A stretch of DNA of 64,000 nt from a bacterium 1XD42-54 (GCA_003612585.1 RAZH01000003.1:226968-290967); one strand, 5' to 3'. Numbered from the stretch's first letter, positions 36,974 to 46,325 are shown. Made by a program: numbers and translations. Notes: generated by a model not told the origin, from the sequence alone.

Positions 36974-37401
36974 TACTTTGCACTATCCTTTCTGTAATAA
37001 TCCGCACCTCGCACAACGCCATATTTATGCTTTTTTATATTCCCAGGCTTTGCTTCATTCTTTCTGCTCTTTGATATTTCCTTTATGCATGGCATCAGCG
37101 TGTTGTATGTGACCGTATAAAAATCCTTTAAAGCCTTTCTGCTGGCTTCTACCAGCATTTCCTCTCCATATATGTCTGCTATATCAAGAACTGTCCTGAC
37201 ATCCATAAGAGCCTTTTCCTTTATTTTTGCATTATCGTACATTCTGCATACTATGGTTTTTATATTGGAGCCTATTTTTTCAGCTTTTGCAGTGGTTGAT
37301 TCTACGGTTTCAGGAACATATAACAGATAAGGAAGGTGGGATGCCTCTGTACGTTTACCATTTTTTATGCCTGCCGGAAGACGCCAAGAACACCATATCA
37401 A
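36973..37401 (-). pseudogene. IS21-family IstA transposase, C-terminal remnant
   Basis: 142 codons with TVLDIADIYGEEMLVEA, YTVTYNTLMPCIKEI and the terminal YGVVRGADYYRK typical of clostridial IS21 transposases. The helix-turn-helix and DDE catalytic core are absent, so the element cannot transpose. Confidence 0.7.
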
Positions 37402-37431
37402 TATATACTAATTCAGCCACTATTTATAGTG

Positions 37432-37506
37432 GTGGCTCTCAAGCGGGATAATACAGTAGATTTTAGTGGCTCCCAAGTGTGAACACAGTGGCTTCCAAGC
37501 GTGATA
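37432..37506. repeat. Three terminal-type repeats at the IS21 end
   Basis: Copies at 37432-37450, 37466-37484 and 37488-37506 fit GTGGCTYYCAAGYGKGANA with small changes. Multiple short terminal repeats are typical of IS21 ends, so this marks the upstream end of the remnant. Confidence 0.55.
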
Positions 37507-37574
37507 ATAATCAAACAAATGCAAGCCTTTTTGAAAAATATATCCCCTGCTCATTTCCATGCAGCAGCCGCTGT

Positions 37575-38879
37575 TTATTTCACTGCCTCAAACGCTGCTT
37601 CCAGCGCCGCAATCAGATCCTCTGCTCTTTCGATACCGATGGACAGGCGAATCGTATTTGGTTTTATCCCCTGAGCGAGCAGCTCTTCCGGCGTGCACTG
37701 GCTGTGCGTTGTGGTCGCCGGATGGATAACCAGGGATTTGACATCCGCCACATTTGCCAGCAGAGAAAAGATCGCAAGATGATCAATAAAGTTTTGCGCT
37801 GTTTCTGCGTTTCCTTTTATCTCAAACGTAAAGATAGAACCTCCCCCGTGTGGCAAATATTTCTGATACAGTTTATGGCTCGGTTCATTCTCAAGCGACG
37901 GATGATGAACAGCCTCCACCTGTGGATGTTTTGCCAGATAATCCACGATTTTCAATGCATTGCTCACATGCCGCTCCACGCGTAAGGATAAAGTCTCCAG
38001 CCCCTGCAAAAAGATAAACGCATGAAATGGCGATAACGTCGCGCCAGTATCCCTCAAAAGAACTGCACGGATGTATGTCACAAATGCCGCTGCACCTGCT
38101 GCATCTGTAAACGATACGCCGTGATAGCTTGGATTGGCCTCTGATATCCACGGGTATCTGCCTGAAGCATTCCAGTCAAAATTTCCGCTGTCAACAATCA
38201 CACCGCCTATCGCTGTTCCATGTCCACCGATAAACTTTGTTGCAGAATGCACCACGAGATCTGCCCCGTACTCAATCGGCCGAATCAGATACGGTGTCGC
38301 AAACGTCGAGTCCACAACAAGCGGAAGCTGGTGACGATGCGCAACCTCTGCAAGCTTTTCAAGGTCTGCCAGATTCGAATTTGGATTTCCAAGTGTCTCC
38401 ACAAAAATGGCTTTTGTATTTTCTTGAATAGCCGCCTCAAAGGAGCCCTCCGCTTCCGGATCCACAAATGTTGCAGTGATACCGTTTGTCAGGGGAAGGG
38501 TGTGCGCCAGTAAATTGTAAGTCCCTCCATAGATGGTCTTTGAAGCCACGATATGCTCGCCCGACTTTGCCAGAGCCTGAAACGTATACGCAATGGCTGC
38601 TGCTCCGGATGCTACCGCAAGCGCTGCCGTTCCGCCCTCCAGAGACGCGATGCGCCGTTCAAAAACATCCTGCGTCGGATTCGTCAGCCTGCCGTAAATG
38701 TTTCCGGCATCGCGCAGCCCGAAGCGGTCCGCCGCATGCTGTGAATTGTGGAACACATATGAAGTCGACGCATAAATCGGAACTGCCCGCGCATCCGTTA
38801 CCGGATCTGCCTGCTCCTGTCCGATATGTAACTGCCTTGTCTCAAAGCCCCAGTTTTTTGAATTTCTGATATCTGCCAT
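37575..38879 (-). CDS. metY: O-acetylhomoserine sulfhydrylase (aminocarboxypropyltransferase)
   Basis: PLP enzyme that makes homocysteine from O-acetylhomoserine and sulfide. It is 434 aa from ATG 38879 ([20 protein letters not shown]), with GAGGAGG upstream. A longer in-frame extension to 39077 runs through the promoter and an upstream terminator, so it is rejected. Cys/Met-metabolism PLP enzyme landmarks are [40 protein letters not shown] and [16 protein letters not shown], with Lys in SATKF as the PLP lysine. Length fits MetY (about 430) rather than the shorter MetB/MetC group. It is monocistronic; no riboswitch or T-box is visible in the leader. Confidence 0.95.
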   Translation of the reverse strand: MADIRNSKNWGFETRQLHIGQEQADPVTDARAVPIYASTSYVFHNSQHAADRFGLRDAGNIYGRLTNPTQDVFERRIASLEGGTAALAVASGAAAIAYTFQALAKSGEHIVASKTIYGGTYNLLAHTLPLTNGITATFVDPEAEGSFEAAIQENTKAIFVETLGNPNSNLADLEKLAEVAHRHQLPLVVDSTFATPYLIRPIEYGADLVVHSATKFIGGHGTAIGGVIVDSGNFDWNASGRYPWISEANPSYHGVSFTDAAGAAAFVTYIRAVLLRDTGATLSPFHAFIFLQGLETLSLRVERHVSNALKIVDYLAKHPQVEAVHHPSLENEPSHKLYQKYLPHGGGSIFTFEIKGNAETAQNFIDHLAIFSLLANVADVKSLVIHPATTTHSQCTPEELLAQGIKPNTIRLSIGIERAEDLIAALEAAFEAVK

Positions 38880-38977
38880 TTCTTTTTCCTCCTCTATGAT
38901 ATTTCCTGATTGTTCTGACCGGATTTCTCCTTGCGTTTCTGTTTCCTGTGTTTTTTCTTTTGTAATCCGTTGAAAGC

Positions 38978-39006
38978 ATAGTATCACGATCGGTTTTATC
39001 TGTCTA
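38978..39006 (-). promoter_or_regulatory. Promoter of metY
   Basis: On the minus strand, TAGACA (39001-39006), a 17-bp spacer and TACTAT (38978-38983), about 100 bp upstream of the start codon. Confidence 0.55.
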
Positions 39007-39012
39007 ATATTC

Positions 39013-39053
39013 AAAAAAAATATCCGGCTATAGATTTTTTCTATAGCCGGATA
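39013..39053 (-). terminator. Rho-independent terminator of the ABC transporter operon
   Basis: A perfect 14-bp stem (39021-39034 with 40-53 of the same block), a 5-base loop and then eight T on the minus strand. It separates the SGNH hydrolase gene from metY. Confidence 0.88.
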
Positions 39054-39077
39054 ACAATAAAACCAGATACACTGCAT

Positions 39078-39677
39078 TTATGGCAGGCAGCACTGAGGTT
39101 TCCATTCATCCAGGACTTTACACACCTCCTCTGCCATGCGCTCATGCCCTGCGGCAGTGGGATGCAGGCCGTCCTGAAACAGCTCCCGTATAGCTTCGCC
39201 CTTTTCGTCCAGAAACAGCTTTCTGAAGTTAACTGTCTGGATTTTTTTCTCTGCACAATAGTGAAGCAGCCAGTCGGCATATTGCCCGCACTGTCTTTTT
39301 GCACGCGCGTTATCCCGGTCCGGATCCCATGCATGCACCGCCATGTCCTCCGGTGCAACCGGGAGCGGTATGCCAACGATTACCGTGATTTTCTGCATCT
39401 GCGCCTGCTTGATCATGGCAATCATATTTGCACACGCAAGCCGGTAGTTTCCGGTAAAAATGATGTCATTGATCCCGCCCAGCAAAATAAGGATATCCGG
39501 TTTTTCCGGAAATACCTGTACCTGGCACCGGGCAAGCATACCTGCCGTCGTATCGCCGCTTATCCCGCAATTTATGACCTCATGCCCGCTTCTTTTGGCT
39601 GTCAGGTCGCTCCAGCGCCTGGAGGGTTCAACGCCCAGCCCATATGTGATGCTGTCTCCCATGCAAATAATCTTCAT
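39078..39677 (-). CDS. SGNH/GDSL-family hydrolase
   Basis: 199-aa cytoplasmic esterase or lipase-type hydrolase. Block I is MGDSITYGLGV (catalytic Ser8-9 region), block II GISGDTTAGMLA (Gly), block III LILLGGINDII (Asn) and block V DGLHPTAAGHERMAEEV (Asp and His). It is the last gene of the operon running from the solute-binding protein, 5 bp after the isomerase. With no signal peptide it would act on an imported ester, such as an acetylated sugar. GGAGG precedes the ATG. Confidence 0.9.
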   Translation of the reverse strand: MKIICMGDSITYGLGVEPSRRWSDLTAKRSGHEVINCGISGDTTAGMLARCQVQVFPEKPDILILLGGINDIIFTGNYRLACANMIAMIKQAQMQKITVIVGIPLPVAPEDMAVHAWDPDRDNARAKRQCGQYADWLLHYCAEKKIQTVNFRKLFLDEKGEAIRELFQDGLHPTAAGHERMAEEVCKVLDEWKPQCCLP

Positions 39678-39682
39678 ATTGC

Positions 39683-40606
39683 TTATGCCTCCAGTTTTTT
39701 CCGGAATACCTCGCCGATATCGTGAATGGTTCTCAGCCAGATTGGAACTACTTCCCGATCCAGCCTAGTCAGTTCCATCTGACGGAATGTCTCAAAGCTT
39801 AGATTTCCATTATAGCCCACTTCTTTCAGGGCGTCCAGCACATCCTTCCAGATAATGCTTCCGGTATAAGGCGCCAGATGGTCGTCATTCCATCCTCTGT
39901 TATCATGCAGATGCAAAATTTCAATCCGGCTGCCCAGCGTATGGATAAAGGTTTTCGGATTTTTCCCCAGCACGTTGAGATGGCCGGTATCCAGGCAGAA
40001 AGCGAAACACTTTTTTCCTGCCTTTTCATTCAGCCTGTCAATATATTCAACCGCCTCTTCTGCTACAGAGCAGGTTCCCTCCATGATCTGATCGCGATAA
40101 CGGCTGAACAGATTTTCCAGGCAGACCACAACATCCGTTTCCAGCAAATCGGGGATCAGGCTTTCAAATAACCGGTAATTACGGCTGCGCATCGTCTCTT
40201 TTGTATCCAGCCTGTTTTCCACATTCAGAGAGCTTCCATGAATAACCAGCCATCTGACCTTCGCATAATCACACATTTTAATTGCCGTCCGGTACGTCCG
40301 GAGGGCAAATTCTGTAGCCTCCGCAAAACCGGGCACATAAGCCGGCGAGGGAGCGTGTGCCTGCATTGGCCAAAGGCCGTAACGCCTCATGGTATCCAGC
40401 TCGGGCTGATATACCTCCAGTACCTTTTCAAACGGTTCATCAAAAATACAATAGGGTATTTCTTTCTTTTTTATCAGTTTTTCTTTATCCCAGATCGGAC
40501 CCCAGTTCCAGTCAATCCCGGTAAACCCGGCCTCGCTGATTAGCCTGTACCCGTCTTCTATTCCCCAGAAATCTGTCATGCCTGCATTCTGTATTACAAG
40601 TTCCAT
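39683..40606 (-). CDS. Sugar phosphate isomerase/epimerase family TIM-barrel protein
   Basis: 307 aa with the xylose-isomerase-like barrel: Glu in VVCLENLFSRY, Asp/His in FCLDTGHLNV, His/Asp in LHLHDNRGWNDDH, and Glu in LSFETFRQME. Distantly related to the protein at 27791-28678 but clearly a different subgroup (longer N-terminus, extra loop). It lies between a FAD-dependent oxidoreductase and the GDSL hydrolase, so it likely acts on an oxidised sugar made in the same pathway. Confidence 0.88.
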   Translation of the reverse strand: MELVIQNAGMTDFWGIEDGYRLISEAGFTGIDWNWGPIWDKEKLIKKKEIPYCIFDEPFEKVLEVYQPELDTMRRYGLWPMQAHAPSPAYVPGFAEATEFALRTYRTAIKMCDYAKVRWLVIHGSSLNVENRLDTKETMRSRNYRLFESLIPDLLETDVVVCLENLFSRYRDQIMEGTCSVAEEAVEYIDRLNEKAGKKCFAFCLDTGHLNVLGKNPKTFIHTLGSRIEILHLHDNRGWNDDHLAPYTGSIIWKDVLDALKEVGYNGNLSFETFRQMELTRLDREVVPIWLRTIHDIGEVFRKKLEA

Positions 40607-40636
40607 CCTGCACCTCCCGTTTCTGTCTCCTGCGTT

Positions 40637-42028
40637 CTATCCCAAAAAACTGCCCTCTTCCACCAGCTGTGCCTGCAGCTTTTTTATGTTGACATTACGG
40701 ACCAGACACTGTTCCTTTACTGCCATGGCCGCCGCAACCCCCGCCGCATGCCCCATTTCCATACAGGGCGGCATAACTCTGACCGCCCCGGCTCCTTCTG
40801 ATGTAGCGGAAATACTTCTCCCGGCTACCAGCAGCTGCTCGATATTCAGCGGAACAAGACAGCGGAACGGAACCCCGTACCATTCGCCGTTTTCGATTGT
40901 AAGATATTTCGTTCCCGCTCCGCCGACTGTCCCATGTACATCAATGGAGCTTGAGGTCAGCAAAATCACATCATCCGGAATCCTTCCCTCCAAGACGTCC
41001 TCGGCACAGAATACCGCTTCGCCTTTAATATGCCGTGTTTCCCGTATTCCAATCGTGGAGCCGCTGGCCAGTAAAACCGCGTCCTCACATCCCGGAATGT
41101 ATTTCTTTAAAAACCGGAAAATTTCCTCCACCTGCTGCCGGCCGATTACCTCTGCCTGCGACAGGCTTTCGGAATCCGTCCCGTTCACATTTCCGATTCT
41201 TGAAATATTGACGCTCCATTCGTCCTTCTTTACGCCGCGGTAGAGCCCGACCACCCACCTGTCAATGCTGAAATCCCCGTTTTTTTTCGCCTCCTGGATT
41301 TTCCAGTGGAATGCGCCGTGCCTCACTCCGTCGATATACAGATCAATTCTGTCCTTATTCGCCTCAATTTCTGCGTTCAGCCTGTCGCTGTCCACATTTC
41401 CAATACGGAAAAACATGGTCGCCGGCTGCATGGTTCCCTTTTTTCCGTCGCCTATCATGCACGGAACCCCTGCCCGGTAGGCGACATCCGCATCTCCACT
41501 GGCGTCAACCACAACCTTTGCCCAAATGCTCTCCATTCCGTTTTTTGAGGAAACGATGATCCCTTTCATGCAATTTTGTTCCGTGACCGGTTCCACAAAG
41601 CTCGTATGATAGAGTATCTTTACGCCCGCTTCTGTAAGCATCTCGTCAATTACCCGTTTCAGGATCTCCGGATCAAACGGCGCGCAGTGGTCATGCCCCC
41701 GGAAATGGTAGCCTGCCTCCGGCCCTCCCGCCCGGCAGTATTTTGGATGAATTGCGCCTCCCTGCTCCACCAGGCGGTTGATCACCTCCTCAAACATGCC
41801 GCGCACAATCATCCTGGTTCCGGATTTATTATAGGACGTCATAAACGGTCCTACCAGCGCGCCGGTTGCCATACCGCCGCAATAGCCATTTTGTTCTACC
41901 AGAACCGTCCGCGCACCGTTTCTTGCAGCTGCCGCTGCAGCGCAGAATCCGGCCGGCCCGCCCCCTACTACGACTACGTCACATTCACATTTTAGGGAAA
42001 TGTCCATCGGTTTTGTGAATTTTTCCAT
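40637..42028 (-). CDS. FAD-dependent oxidoreductase (FAD_oxidored family), copy 1
   Basis: 463 aa. The dinucleotide-binding site CDVVVVGGGPAGFCAAAAAARNGA is followed by a family core with GGMATGALVGPFMTSY, VVVDASGDADVAYRAGVPC and GIRETRHIKGEAVF. The C-terminal FAD contact VAGRSISATSEGAGAVRVMPPCMEMGHAAG completes it. It is homologous over its full length to the protein at 49483-50847. The substrate is not established for this family; its place between sugar permeases and an epimerase suggests oxidation of a sugar or polyol. AAAGGAG precedes the ATG. Confidence 0.9.
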   Translation of the reverse strand: MEKFTKPMDISLKCECDVVVVGGGPAGFCAAAAAARNGARTVLVEQNGYCGGMATGALVGPFMTSYNKSGTRMIVRGMFEEVINRLVEQGGAIHPKYCRAGGPEAGYHFRGHDHCAPFDPEILKRVIDEMLTEAGVKILYHTSFVEPVTEQNCMKGIIVSSKNGMESIWAKVVVDASGDADVAYRAGVPCMIGDGKKGTMQPATMFFRIGNVDSDRLNAEIEANKDRIDLYIDGVRHGAFHWKIQEAKKNGDFSIDRWVVGLYRGVKKDEWSVNISRIGNVNGTDSESLSQAEVIGRQQVEEIFRFLKKYIPGCEDAVLLASGSTIGIRETRHIKGEAVFCAEDVLEGRIPDDVILLTSSSIDVHGTVGGAGTKYLTIENGEWYGVPFRCLVPLNIEQLLVAGRSISATSEGAGAVRVMPPCMEMGHAAGVAAAMAVKEQCLVRNVNIKKLQAQLVEEGSFLG

Positions 42029-42050
42029 CCTGTTCTCCTTTATACTAGTA

Positions 42051-42881
42051 TCAGCCTTTTACACCGCTTGTTGCAATACTCTCGACAAAATGTTTCTGTG
42101 TGAACAAAAACAGAATAATGATAGGAAGAATTGCGCTGGCTGCCGCTGCCATCATCAGATTATAATCATCCGTCAGCTGCAGGAACCAGCGGATACCCTG
42201 AGATACTGTATACAAATCATACGTTGGCAGGAAAATCAATGCATTCAGATATTCATTCCAGGAACTGATAAATGCAAGCACGATCACTGTAATCATCGGC
42301 GTTTTGGTCAGCGGCAGCATTACCTTAAGCCAGATGATGTAATGGCTGGCGCCGTCTACCCTTGCCGCCTCCATCAGGTCGTCCGGCAAACCCATGTAGA
42401 ACTGCCGGAGAAGAAAAATGGACGTTACATTAAACCATGACTGCAGAATCAGAGCCCAATGCGTCCCATACAGCCCGATTGCATCAAACAGTATGTATCT
42501 CGGGATAATCAAAGCCTGCGCCGGTATCATCATCGTAACCAGGATAAGGATAAACACCAGATTTTTTCCCCTGAATCTGATTTTTGCCAGCGCATAACCG
42601 GCCATGGAAGAAATTAAAAGCTGACCGGCCGTACCGAGTATGGCAATCTTAAATGAATTTAAAAAAAGCTTCCAGAAAGGAATCTCCGCGTTATTCCAGA
42701 CTCTGGCGTAGTTCTCCCAGCGGATTACTTCCGGAATCCAGTGGAAATCCAGGGAAAACACCTCGTGCCCCGCCTTTAACGATGAGGAAAGCATCCATAA
42801 AAGCGGGCAGAGAAAAATAATTGCTATAGCGCCGACCCATATCGTATTTATAATTTTAACGGTTCTATTCTTTTTCTTCAT
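42051..42881 (-). CDS. Carbohydrate ABC transporter permease (MalG type)
   Basis: 276 aa with six membrane helices. The conserved cytoplasmic EAA loop is EAARVDGASHYIIWLKVMLPLTKT. It pairs with the MalF-type permease directly upstream (15 bp gap) and the solute-binding protein. No ATPase gene is in the operon, so a shared MsmX-like ATPase must energise it. Confidence 0.94.
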   Translation of the reverse strand: MKKKNRTVKIINTIWVGAIAIIFLCPLLWMLSSSLKAGHEVFSLDFHWIPEVIRWENYARVWNNAEIPFWKLFLNSFKIAILGTAGQLLISSMAGYALAKIRFRGKNLVFILILVTMMIPAQALIIPRYILFDAIGLYGTHWALILQSWFNVTSIFLLRQFYMGLPDDLMEAARVDGASHYIIWLKVMLPLTKTPMITVIVLAFISSWNEYLNALIFLPTYDLYTVSQGIRWFLQLTDDYNLMMAAAASAILPIIILFLFTQKHFVESIATSGVKG

Positions 42882-42896
42882 CCTGTCACCCCCGCA

Positions 42897-43772
42897 TTAA
42901 TAGTGAACCCATTTTTTCTGTCCCCACATCTGAAGCAGGGTGACAAGCAAAATAATGGCAACCAGTACCCAACTTGCAGCGCTGGCATAGCCAAAATTGT
43001 ATTTTCCAAACGCCTCGTCGTAAATAATCTCCACGACGCTGACAGCCCCGCCATTGGAATCCATCACGTTCACGGCTGTAAAAATTTTAAATGCCGCAAT
43101 CAGACGGACAATCAGGAGATAAAACGTCGTAGACGATACAAGCGGCAGCGTAATCTTAAAAAAGCTCCTCACTGCGCTTGCCCCGTCGATCTGCGCCGCT
43201 TCATACAGCTCGGACGGTACCGCCTGCAGCGCTGCCATATACACAATCACGCAGAACCCAATTCCTGCATAAATCATAACCAGAATTACCGGGATGCGGC
43301 ACAGGCTTCCATCTATCATCCAGTTTGGCACAGGATCCATGCCAAATACTTTTCCCAGAATCAGATTCACAGGGCCGTCTGTACGGAACATATACCGAAA
43401 CACTGCCGCCAGGGCTACCATACTTGATATATAGGGAATAAAAAAACACATGCGCAAAAACTTTTTCAGATATACTTTCGTATTCAGCATATGCGCCAGA
43501 AACAAAGACAACGCGACCGTTGTCGGGGCAATTGTGATTGCATAAATAACAGTGTTTACCAACGCCTTTTTGAATTTTCTGTCTTTTGTAAACAGCTTTA
43601 TAAAATTGTTCACCCCTGTAAACTCAATCCCGGAAAAACCCGAAAGAAAATTCCACTTTGTGAAAGAAAGAATAATCGAGGAAATAACCGGTATCAATAC
43701 AAGCGTGAGAAAAATAAACAATGCAGGGGTCATAAAAAGCCATCCGGCCACTGCCTCTTTCTTTTTATTCAT
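42897..43772 (-). CDS. Carbohydrate ABC transporter permease (MalF type)
   Basis: 291 aa with six membrane helices and the EAA loop YEAAQIDGASAVRSFFKITLPLV. AGGAGGAG precedes the ATG. It follows the solute-binding protein after a 100-bp gap that holds a stable stem-loop, a common way to keep permease expression below that of the binding protein. Confidence 0.94.
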   Translation of the reverse strand: MNKKKEAVAGWLFMTPALFIFLTLVLIPVISSIILSFTKWNFLSGFSGIEFTGVNNFIKLFTKDRKFKKALVNTVIYAITIAPTTVALSLFLAHMLNTKVYLKKFLRMCFFIPYISSMVALAAVFRYMFRTDGPVNLILGKVFGMDPVPNWMIDGSLCRIPVILVMIYAGIGFCVIVYMAALQAVPSELYEAAQIDGASAVRSFFKITLPLVSSTTFYLLIVRLIAAFKIFTAVNVMDSNGGAVSVVEIIYDEAFGKYNFGYASAASWVLVAIILLVTLLQMWGQKKWVHY

Positions 43773-43811
43773 TCAACTCTCCTCCTGTCCGCACAAATCC
43801 GAAGCCGCATA

Positions 43812-43852
43812 AGGAAAGATCCGCTGATGTTTTCGAAACAGCGGATCTTCCT
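43812..43852 (-). promoter_or_regulatory. Intercistronic stem-loop between binding protein and permease genes
   Basis: 43812-43826 pairs with 43839-43852 (core AAGATCCGCTG, with one bulged A) around a 12-base loop. There is no U run on the minus strand, so it is more likely an mRNA-stabilising or partial-attenuation hairpin than a full terminator. Confidence 0.6.
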
Positions 43853-43872
43853 GTATCAAATACGGCGCATAT

Positions 43873-45213
43873 TTACAGCTGCTCTTCAATTGCCTCGTCA
43901 GCGTACGTCTTCAGATCCTCCAGCATCTCTTCCACCGTCATTTCCCCGGACAGAACATATCTTGAATATTCTATAATCATATCGTAAATGTCCGTATATG
44001 CCACAATATAACTGTCTGAATAAGCCGTTTTCCCGGCTGAAACCACGTACTCGTTGAATGTATCCGCATCCACCCATTTTTCTGCTTCTTCTGTGCTTCC
44101 AAATACAAGCTCCAGGATTTCATCCCCCTTATTTCCTGTCCATTTTCCGGCGTGTCCGGATGCATACATGTACTTGTTTCCAAGCGTTGCCGCAAATTTG
44201 GCAAATGCGTACGCAGCCTCTTCATCCTGGCAGTTGGATGCAATTCCGATATGTGAGAACGGCACCGGCCCGTCTATATAATTTGTCTGTCCCTTTTCCC
44301 ATACCGGATACGGCGCATAGCCGATCTTGAAATCGTGCTCAATCGATGTAATAAACCTGGTCAGAATACAGTCAATGGAGGTGGCCACTCTCCCTTCCAG
44401 GAACAGCTGGCGGTTTCTGAGATTATCCGCAATCATTTCCGTCTTTCCATACCAGATCCCTTCCTCCTCTGCATCCACTTCAAGCTGCAGCGCTTTTGTC
44501 CAGAGCTCACTGTCAAAATCAGAAAGGCCTTCTTCATTATAATATCCGTTCTCGCCCTTCACCTGGTTTACACGGAGCGTCCACGAATCAACATCCGAAT
44601 AGTCAACACCTCCGTATACTCCGTCCTTCGTCATCGCCCGGCATGCTTCCAGGTATTCGTCCCAGGTCCACTCTTTCGGGAGCTCGCCAAGCCCTGCTGC
44701 ATTCCACATATCCATATTAATCGCTACATAGTACGACATAGCGCCCGACGGAAAGCTGTAAATCCTGTCGTTCAATTTATACGTATCAGTTCCCCATTCT
44801 GTTATAAGATCGAGATTGTCTGCAGCCAGCCTGTCGGTGATATCTAGGAACATATTGTTCGCCCAGCGGTCGGCTGTATTTGATACATTAAAGCTCAGCA
44901 GAACGTCTATTACTCCGCCCATCATCGCAGTGTCAGCCGCAATATTTCCATCTGAATTATTCTTGTATACGGTCGGAATCACTGTTACGTTTGGATAATA
45001 CTCATTAAAAGCTTCAATCAGCGCGCCTGTCCCTACTTCCTCGGCAAACGCCGTATAGAAACGCACTTCTCCTGTAAGCTCTGCAGCATTTTCATTGATA
45101 TACACGGGATCTGACCCTGCAGCAACAGCCGTCTGCGCCCCACCCCCTGTAAGCGGCAAAATCATTGTAAATGTCAGCAGCCCTGCAGTTACATGTCTCA
45201 ATATCTGTTTCAT
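43873..45213 (-). CDS. ABC transporter extracellular sugar-binding protein
   Basis: 446 aa family 1 solute-binding protein. An N-terminal signal sequence (MKQILRHVTAGLLTFTMILPL) ends with an AxA-type site (TAVAAGS). There is no cysteine for lipid attachment, which is unusual for a Gram-positive sugar ABC receptor. The mature part has GEVRFYTAFAEEVGTGALIEAF, the typical first strand, and YKLNDRIYSFPSGAMSYYVA. First gene of the operon, with its own near-consensus promoter and AGGAGGG. It is divergent from a DeoR-type regulator. Confidence 0.92.
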   Translation of the reverse strand: MKQILRHVTAGLLTFTMILPLTGGGAQTAVAAGSDPVYINENAAELTGEVRFYTAFAEEVGTGALIEAFNEYYPNVTVIPTVYKNNSDGNIAADTAMMGGVIDVLLSFNVSNTADRWANNMFLDITDRLAADNLDLITEWGTDTYKLNDRIYSFPSGAMSYYVAINMDMWNAAGLGELPKEWTWDEYLEACRAMTKDGVYGGVDYSDVDSWTLRVNQVKGENGYYNEEGLSDFDSELWTKALQLEVDAEEEGIWYGKTEMIADNLRNRQLFLEGRVATSIDCILTRFITSIEHDFKIGYAPYPVWEKGQTNYIDGPVPFSHIGIASNCQDEEAAYAFAKFAATLGNKYMYASGHAGKWTGNKGDEILELVFGSTEEAEKWVDADTFNEYVVSAGKTAYSDSYIVAYTDIYDMIIEYSRYVLSGEMTVEEMLEDLKTYADEAIEEQL

Positions 45214-45251
45214 TTTGTTACCCTCCTGTTCCTTCTCTTTTTGGTATCTGC

Positions 45252-45280
45252 ATTATAAAACTTTATCAATTCTTCGTCAA
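45252..45280 (-). promoter_or_regulatory. Promoter of the sugar ABC transporter operon
   Basis: On the minus strand, TTGACG (45275-45280), a 17-bp spacer and perfect TATAAT (45252-45257). Confidence 0.7.
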
Positions 45281-45299
45281 TAGAGTTAAAAATATTGAC
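45276..45299. promoter_or_regulatory. Inverted repeat between two divergent promoters, probable DeoR operator
   Basis: GTCAATA (45276-45282) and TATTGAC (45293-45299), 10 bp apart. The arms overlap the -35 boxes of both the transporter operon and the DeoR gene. Confidence 0.45.
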
Positions 45300-45322
45300 A
45301 ATTTTTCATTTTACGCTATGCT
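45295..45322 (+). promoter_or_regulatory. Promoter of the first DeoR-type gene
   Basis: Perfect TTGACA (45295-45300), a 16-bp spacer and TATGCT (45317-45322), 45 bp before the ATG at 45367. Confidence 0.5.
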
Positions 45323-45366
45323 ATATGTATGTTTTTTTCATTTTATTTATTCAAAAAGGAGTAATA

Positions 45367-46122
45367 ATGAACAAAGAACAACGTCAAAACGAAATATTGG
45401 AACTGGTGCTGAAAAAGGAGTGCTGCAGCGTAAAAGAATTATGCGCCGCCCTCTACGCCAGCGACGCCACAATCCGCCGGGATCTGCACTGCCTTGAACA
45501 AAAAGGGCTAATCCGGCTTTTATACGGCAATATTGTTCCGCTGATGCAGGAGTCGCACGACCATCCGCTCGCGTTTCGGGAAAATCAGGCAAAAGCAACC
45601 AAGCGGGATCTGGCGCGCTATGCCGTAAGCCTGATTCCACCGCACGCCAGCGTCATGCTGGATTCTTCGTCCAGCGCCCTGTATCTGGCGGACTATCTGA
45701 ATCCGGATTATAAAATCACCGTTTTTACCAACTGCATCAAAACGGCCACAAAGCTTCACGAAAAGAACATCACTGTTTTTCTTCTGGGCGGCCAGCTTGA
45801 CAGCCACAGCCTTGTCACCTCCAGCGTGTGGACCCTGGAAAATATCCGGGCCTTTCATGTAGATTATCTGTTTTTTTCCGCGCAGTCTTTAAGCAGCGAC
45901 GGTTTTATTGCCGGAGCCACTGATTTCGGCGTCCATGTGCGGAAATACATGCTCCGCCAGGCAACGCAGTCCTATTTTCTGTGTAATGCAGAAAAAGTCG
46001 GCACGCATTCCACTTACACGCTTTGCCACGCCAGCGAGATTACCGGAGTTATCACAAATACTGATCTGTCTTTTCTTCCAGATGTAAAATTTATCAATAT
46101 CAGCACCAGGATCCATGACTGA
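45367..46122 (+). CDS. DeoR-family transcriptional regulator
   Basis: 251 aa from the ATG at 45367 (MNKEQRQNEIL) with AAAGGAG upstream. The N-terminal winged helix is CSVKELCAALYASDATIRRDLHCLEQKGLIRLLYGNIVP. The C-terminal sugar-phosphate-binding DeoR domain includes MLDSSSSALYLADYL, FTNCIKTATKLHE and LLGGQLDSHSLVT. It is divergent from the ABC operon it probably represses. It is related to the second DeoR protein at 47591. Confidence 0.92.
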   Translation: MNKEQRQNEILELVLKKECCSVKELCAALYASDATIRRDLHCLEQKGLIRLLYGNIVPLMQESHDHPLAFRENQAKATKRDLARYAVSLIPPHASVMLDSSSSALYLADYLNPDYKITVFTNCIKTATKLHEKNITVFLLGGQLDSHSLVTSSVWTLENIRAFHVDYLFFSAQSLSSDGFIAGATDFGVHVRKYMLRQATQSYFLCNAEKVGTHSTYTLCHASEITGVITNTDLSFLPDVKFINISTRIHD

Positions 46123-46136
46123 ATATTTCGAAAAAA

Positions 46137-46325
46137 GTTTCTGATACGATGAAAAGAATGCGCAAAAGCGCATTCGCCGCGCGCGAGCGGTGCTGCTTGC
46201 AGCTGATTTCTTCTCCGCGAGCTGCGCATCCTGCCGGAGGCTTTTATCGTATGGGAGACGAAGTTTCCTATACGATAAAAAGCATAGTACAGATAAGCGT
46301 CGAAGCTTATATACACTATGCTTTC
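46137..46325. repeat. Intergenic repeat element with nested palindromes
   Basis: A 22-base unit built on AAGTTTC..ATACGAT.AAAAG occurs at 46137-46158 and again at 46263-46284 (3 differences). Its inverted form near 46,240 gives a hairpin (46,242-46,278). GAATGCGC AAAA GCGCATTC is a second hairpin. The whole block fills the gap between two convergent genes and has the look of a dispersed palindromic intergenic element. Confidence 0.5.

Noticed and set aside
37432-37506. Possible CRISPR-like array
   Set aside because: Only three short imperfect repeats with unequal spacing, next to an istA remnant; they fit IS21 terminal repeats. No CRISPR array or cas gene was seen anywhere in the window.
38880-38977. 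SAM riboswitch or T-box before metY
   Set aside because: The leader is only about 100 bases and shows no specifier loop, T-box sequence or terminator/antiterminator pair.
38880-39077. N-terminal extension of metY
   Set aside because: It would be translated across the metY promoter and the upstream terminator; the ATG at 38879 has a strong ribosome binding site and the correct family N-terminus.
27791-40606. C-glycoside cleavage (Dgp/Dfg-type) pathway
   Set aside because: The TIM-barrel isomerases could suggest it, but no DUF6379-type small subunit or Gfo/Idh-type 3-oxidase gene is in the window.
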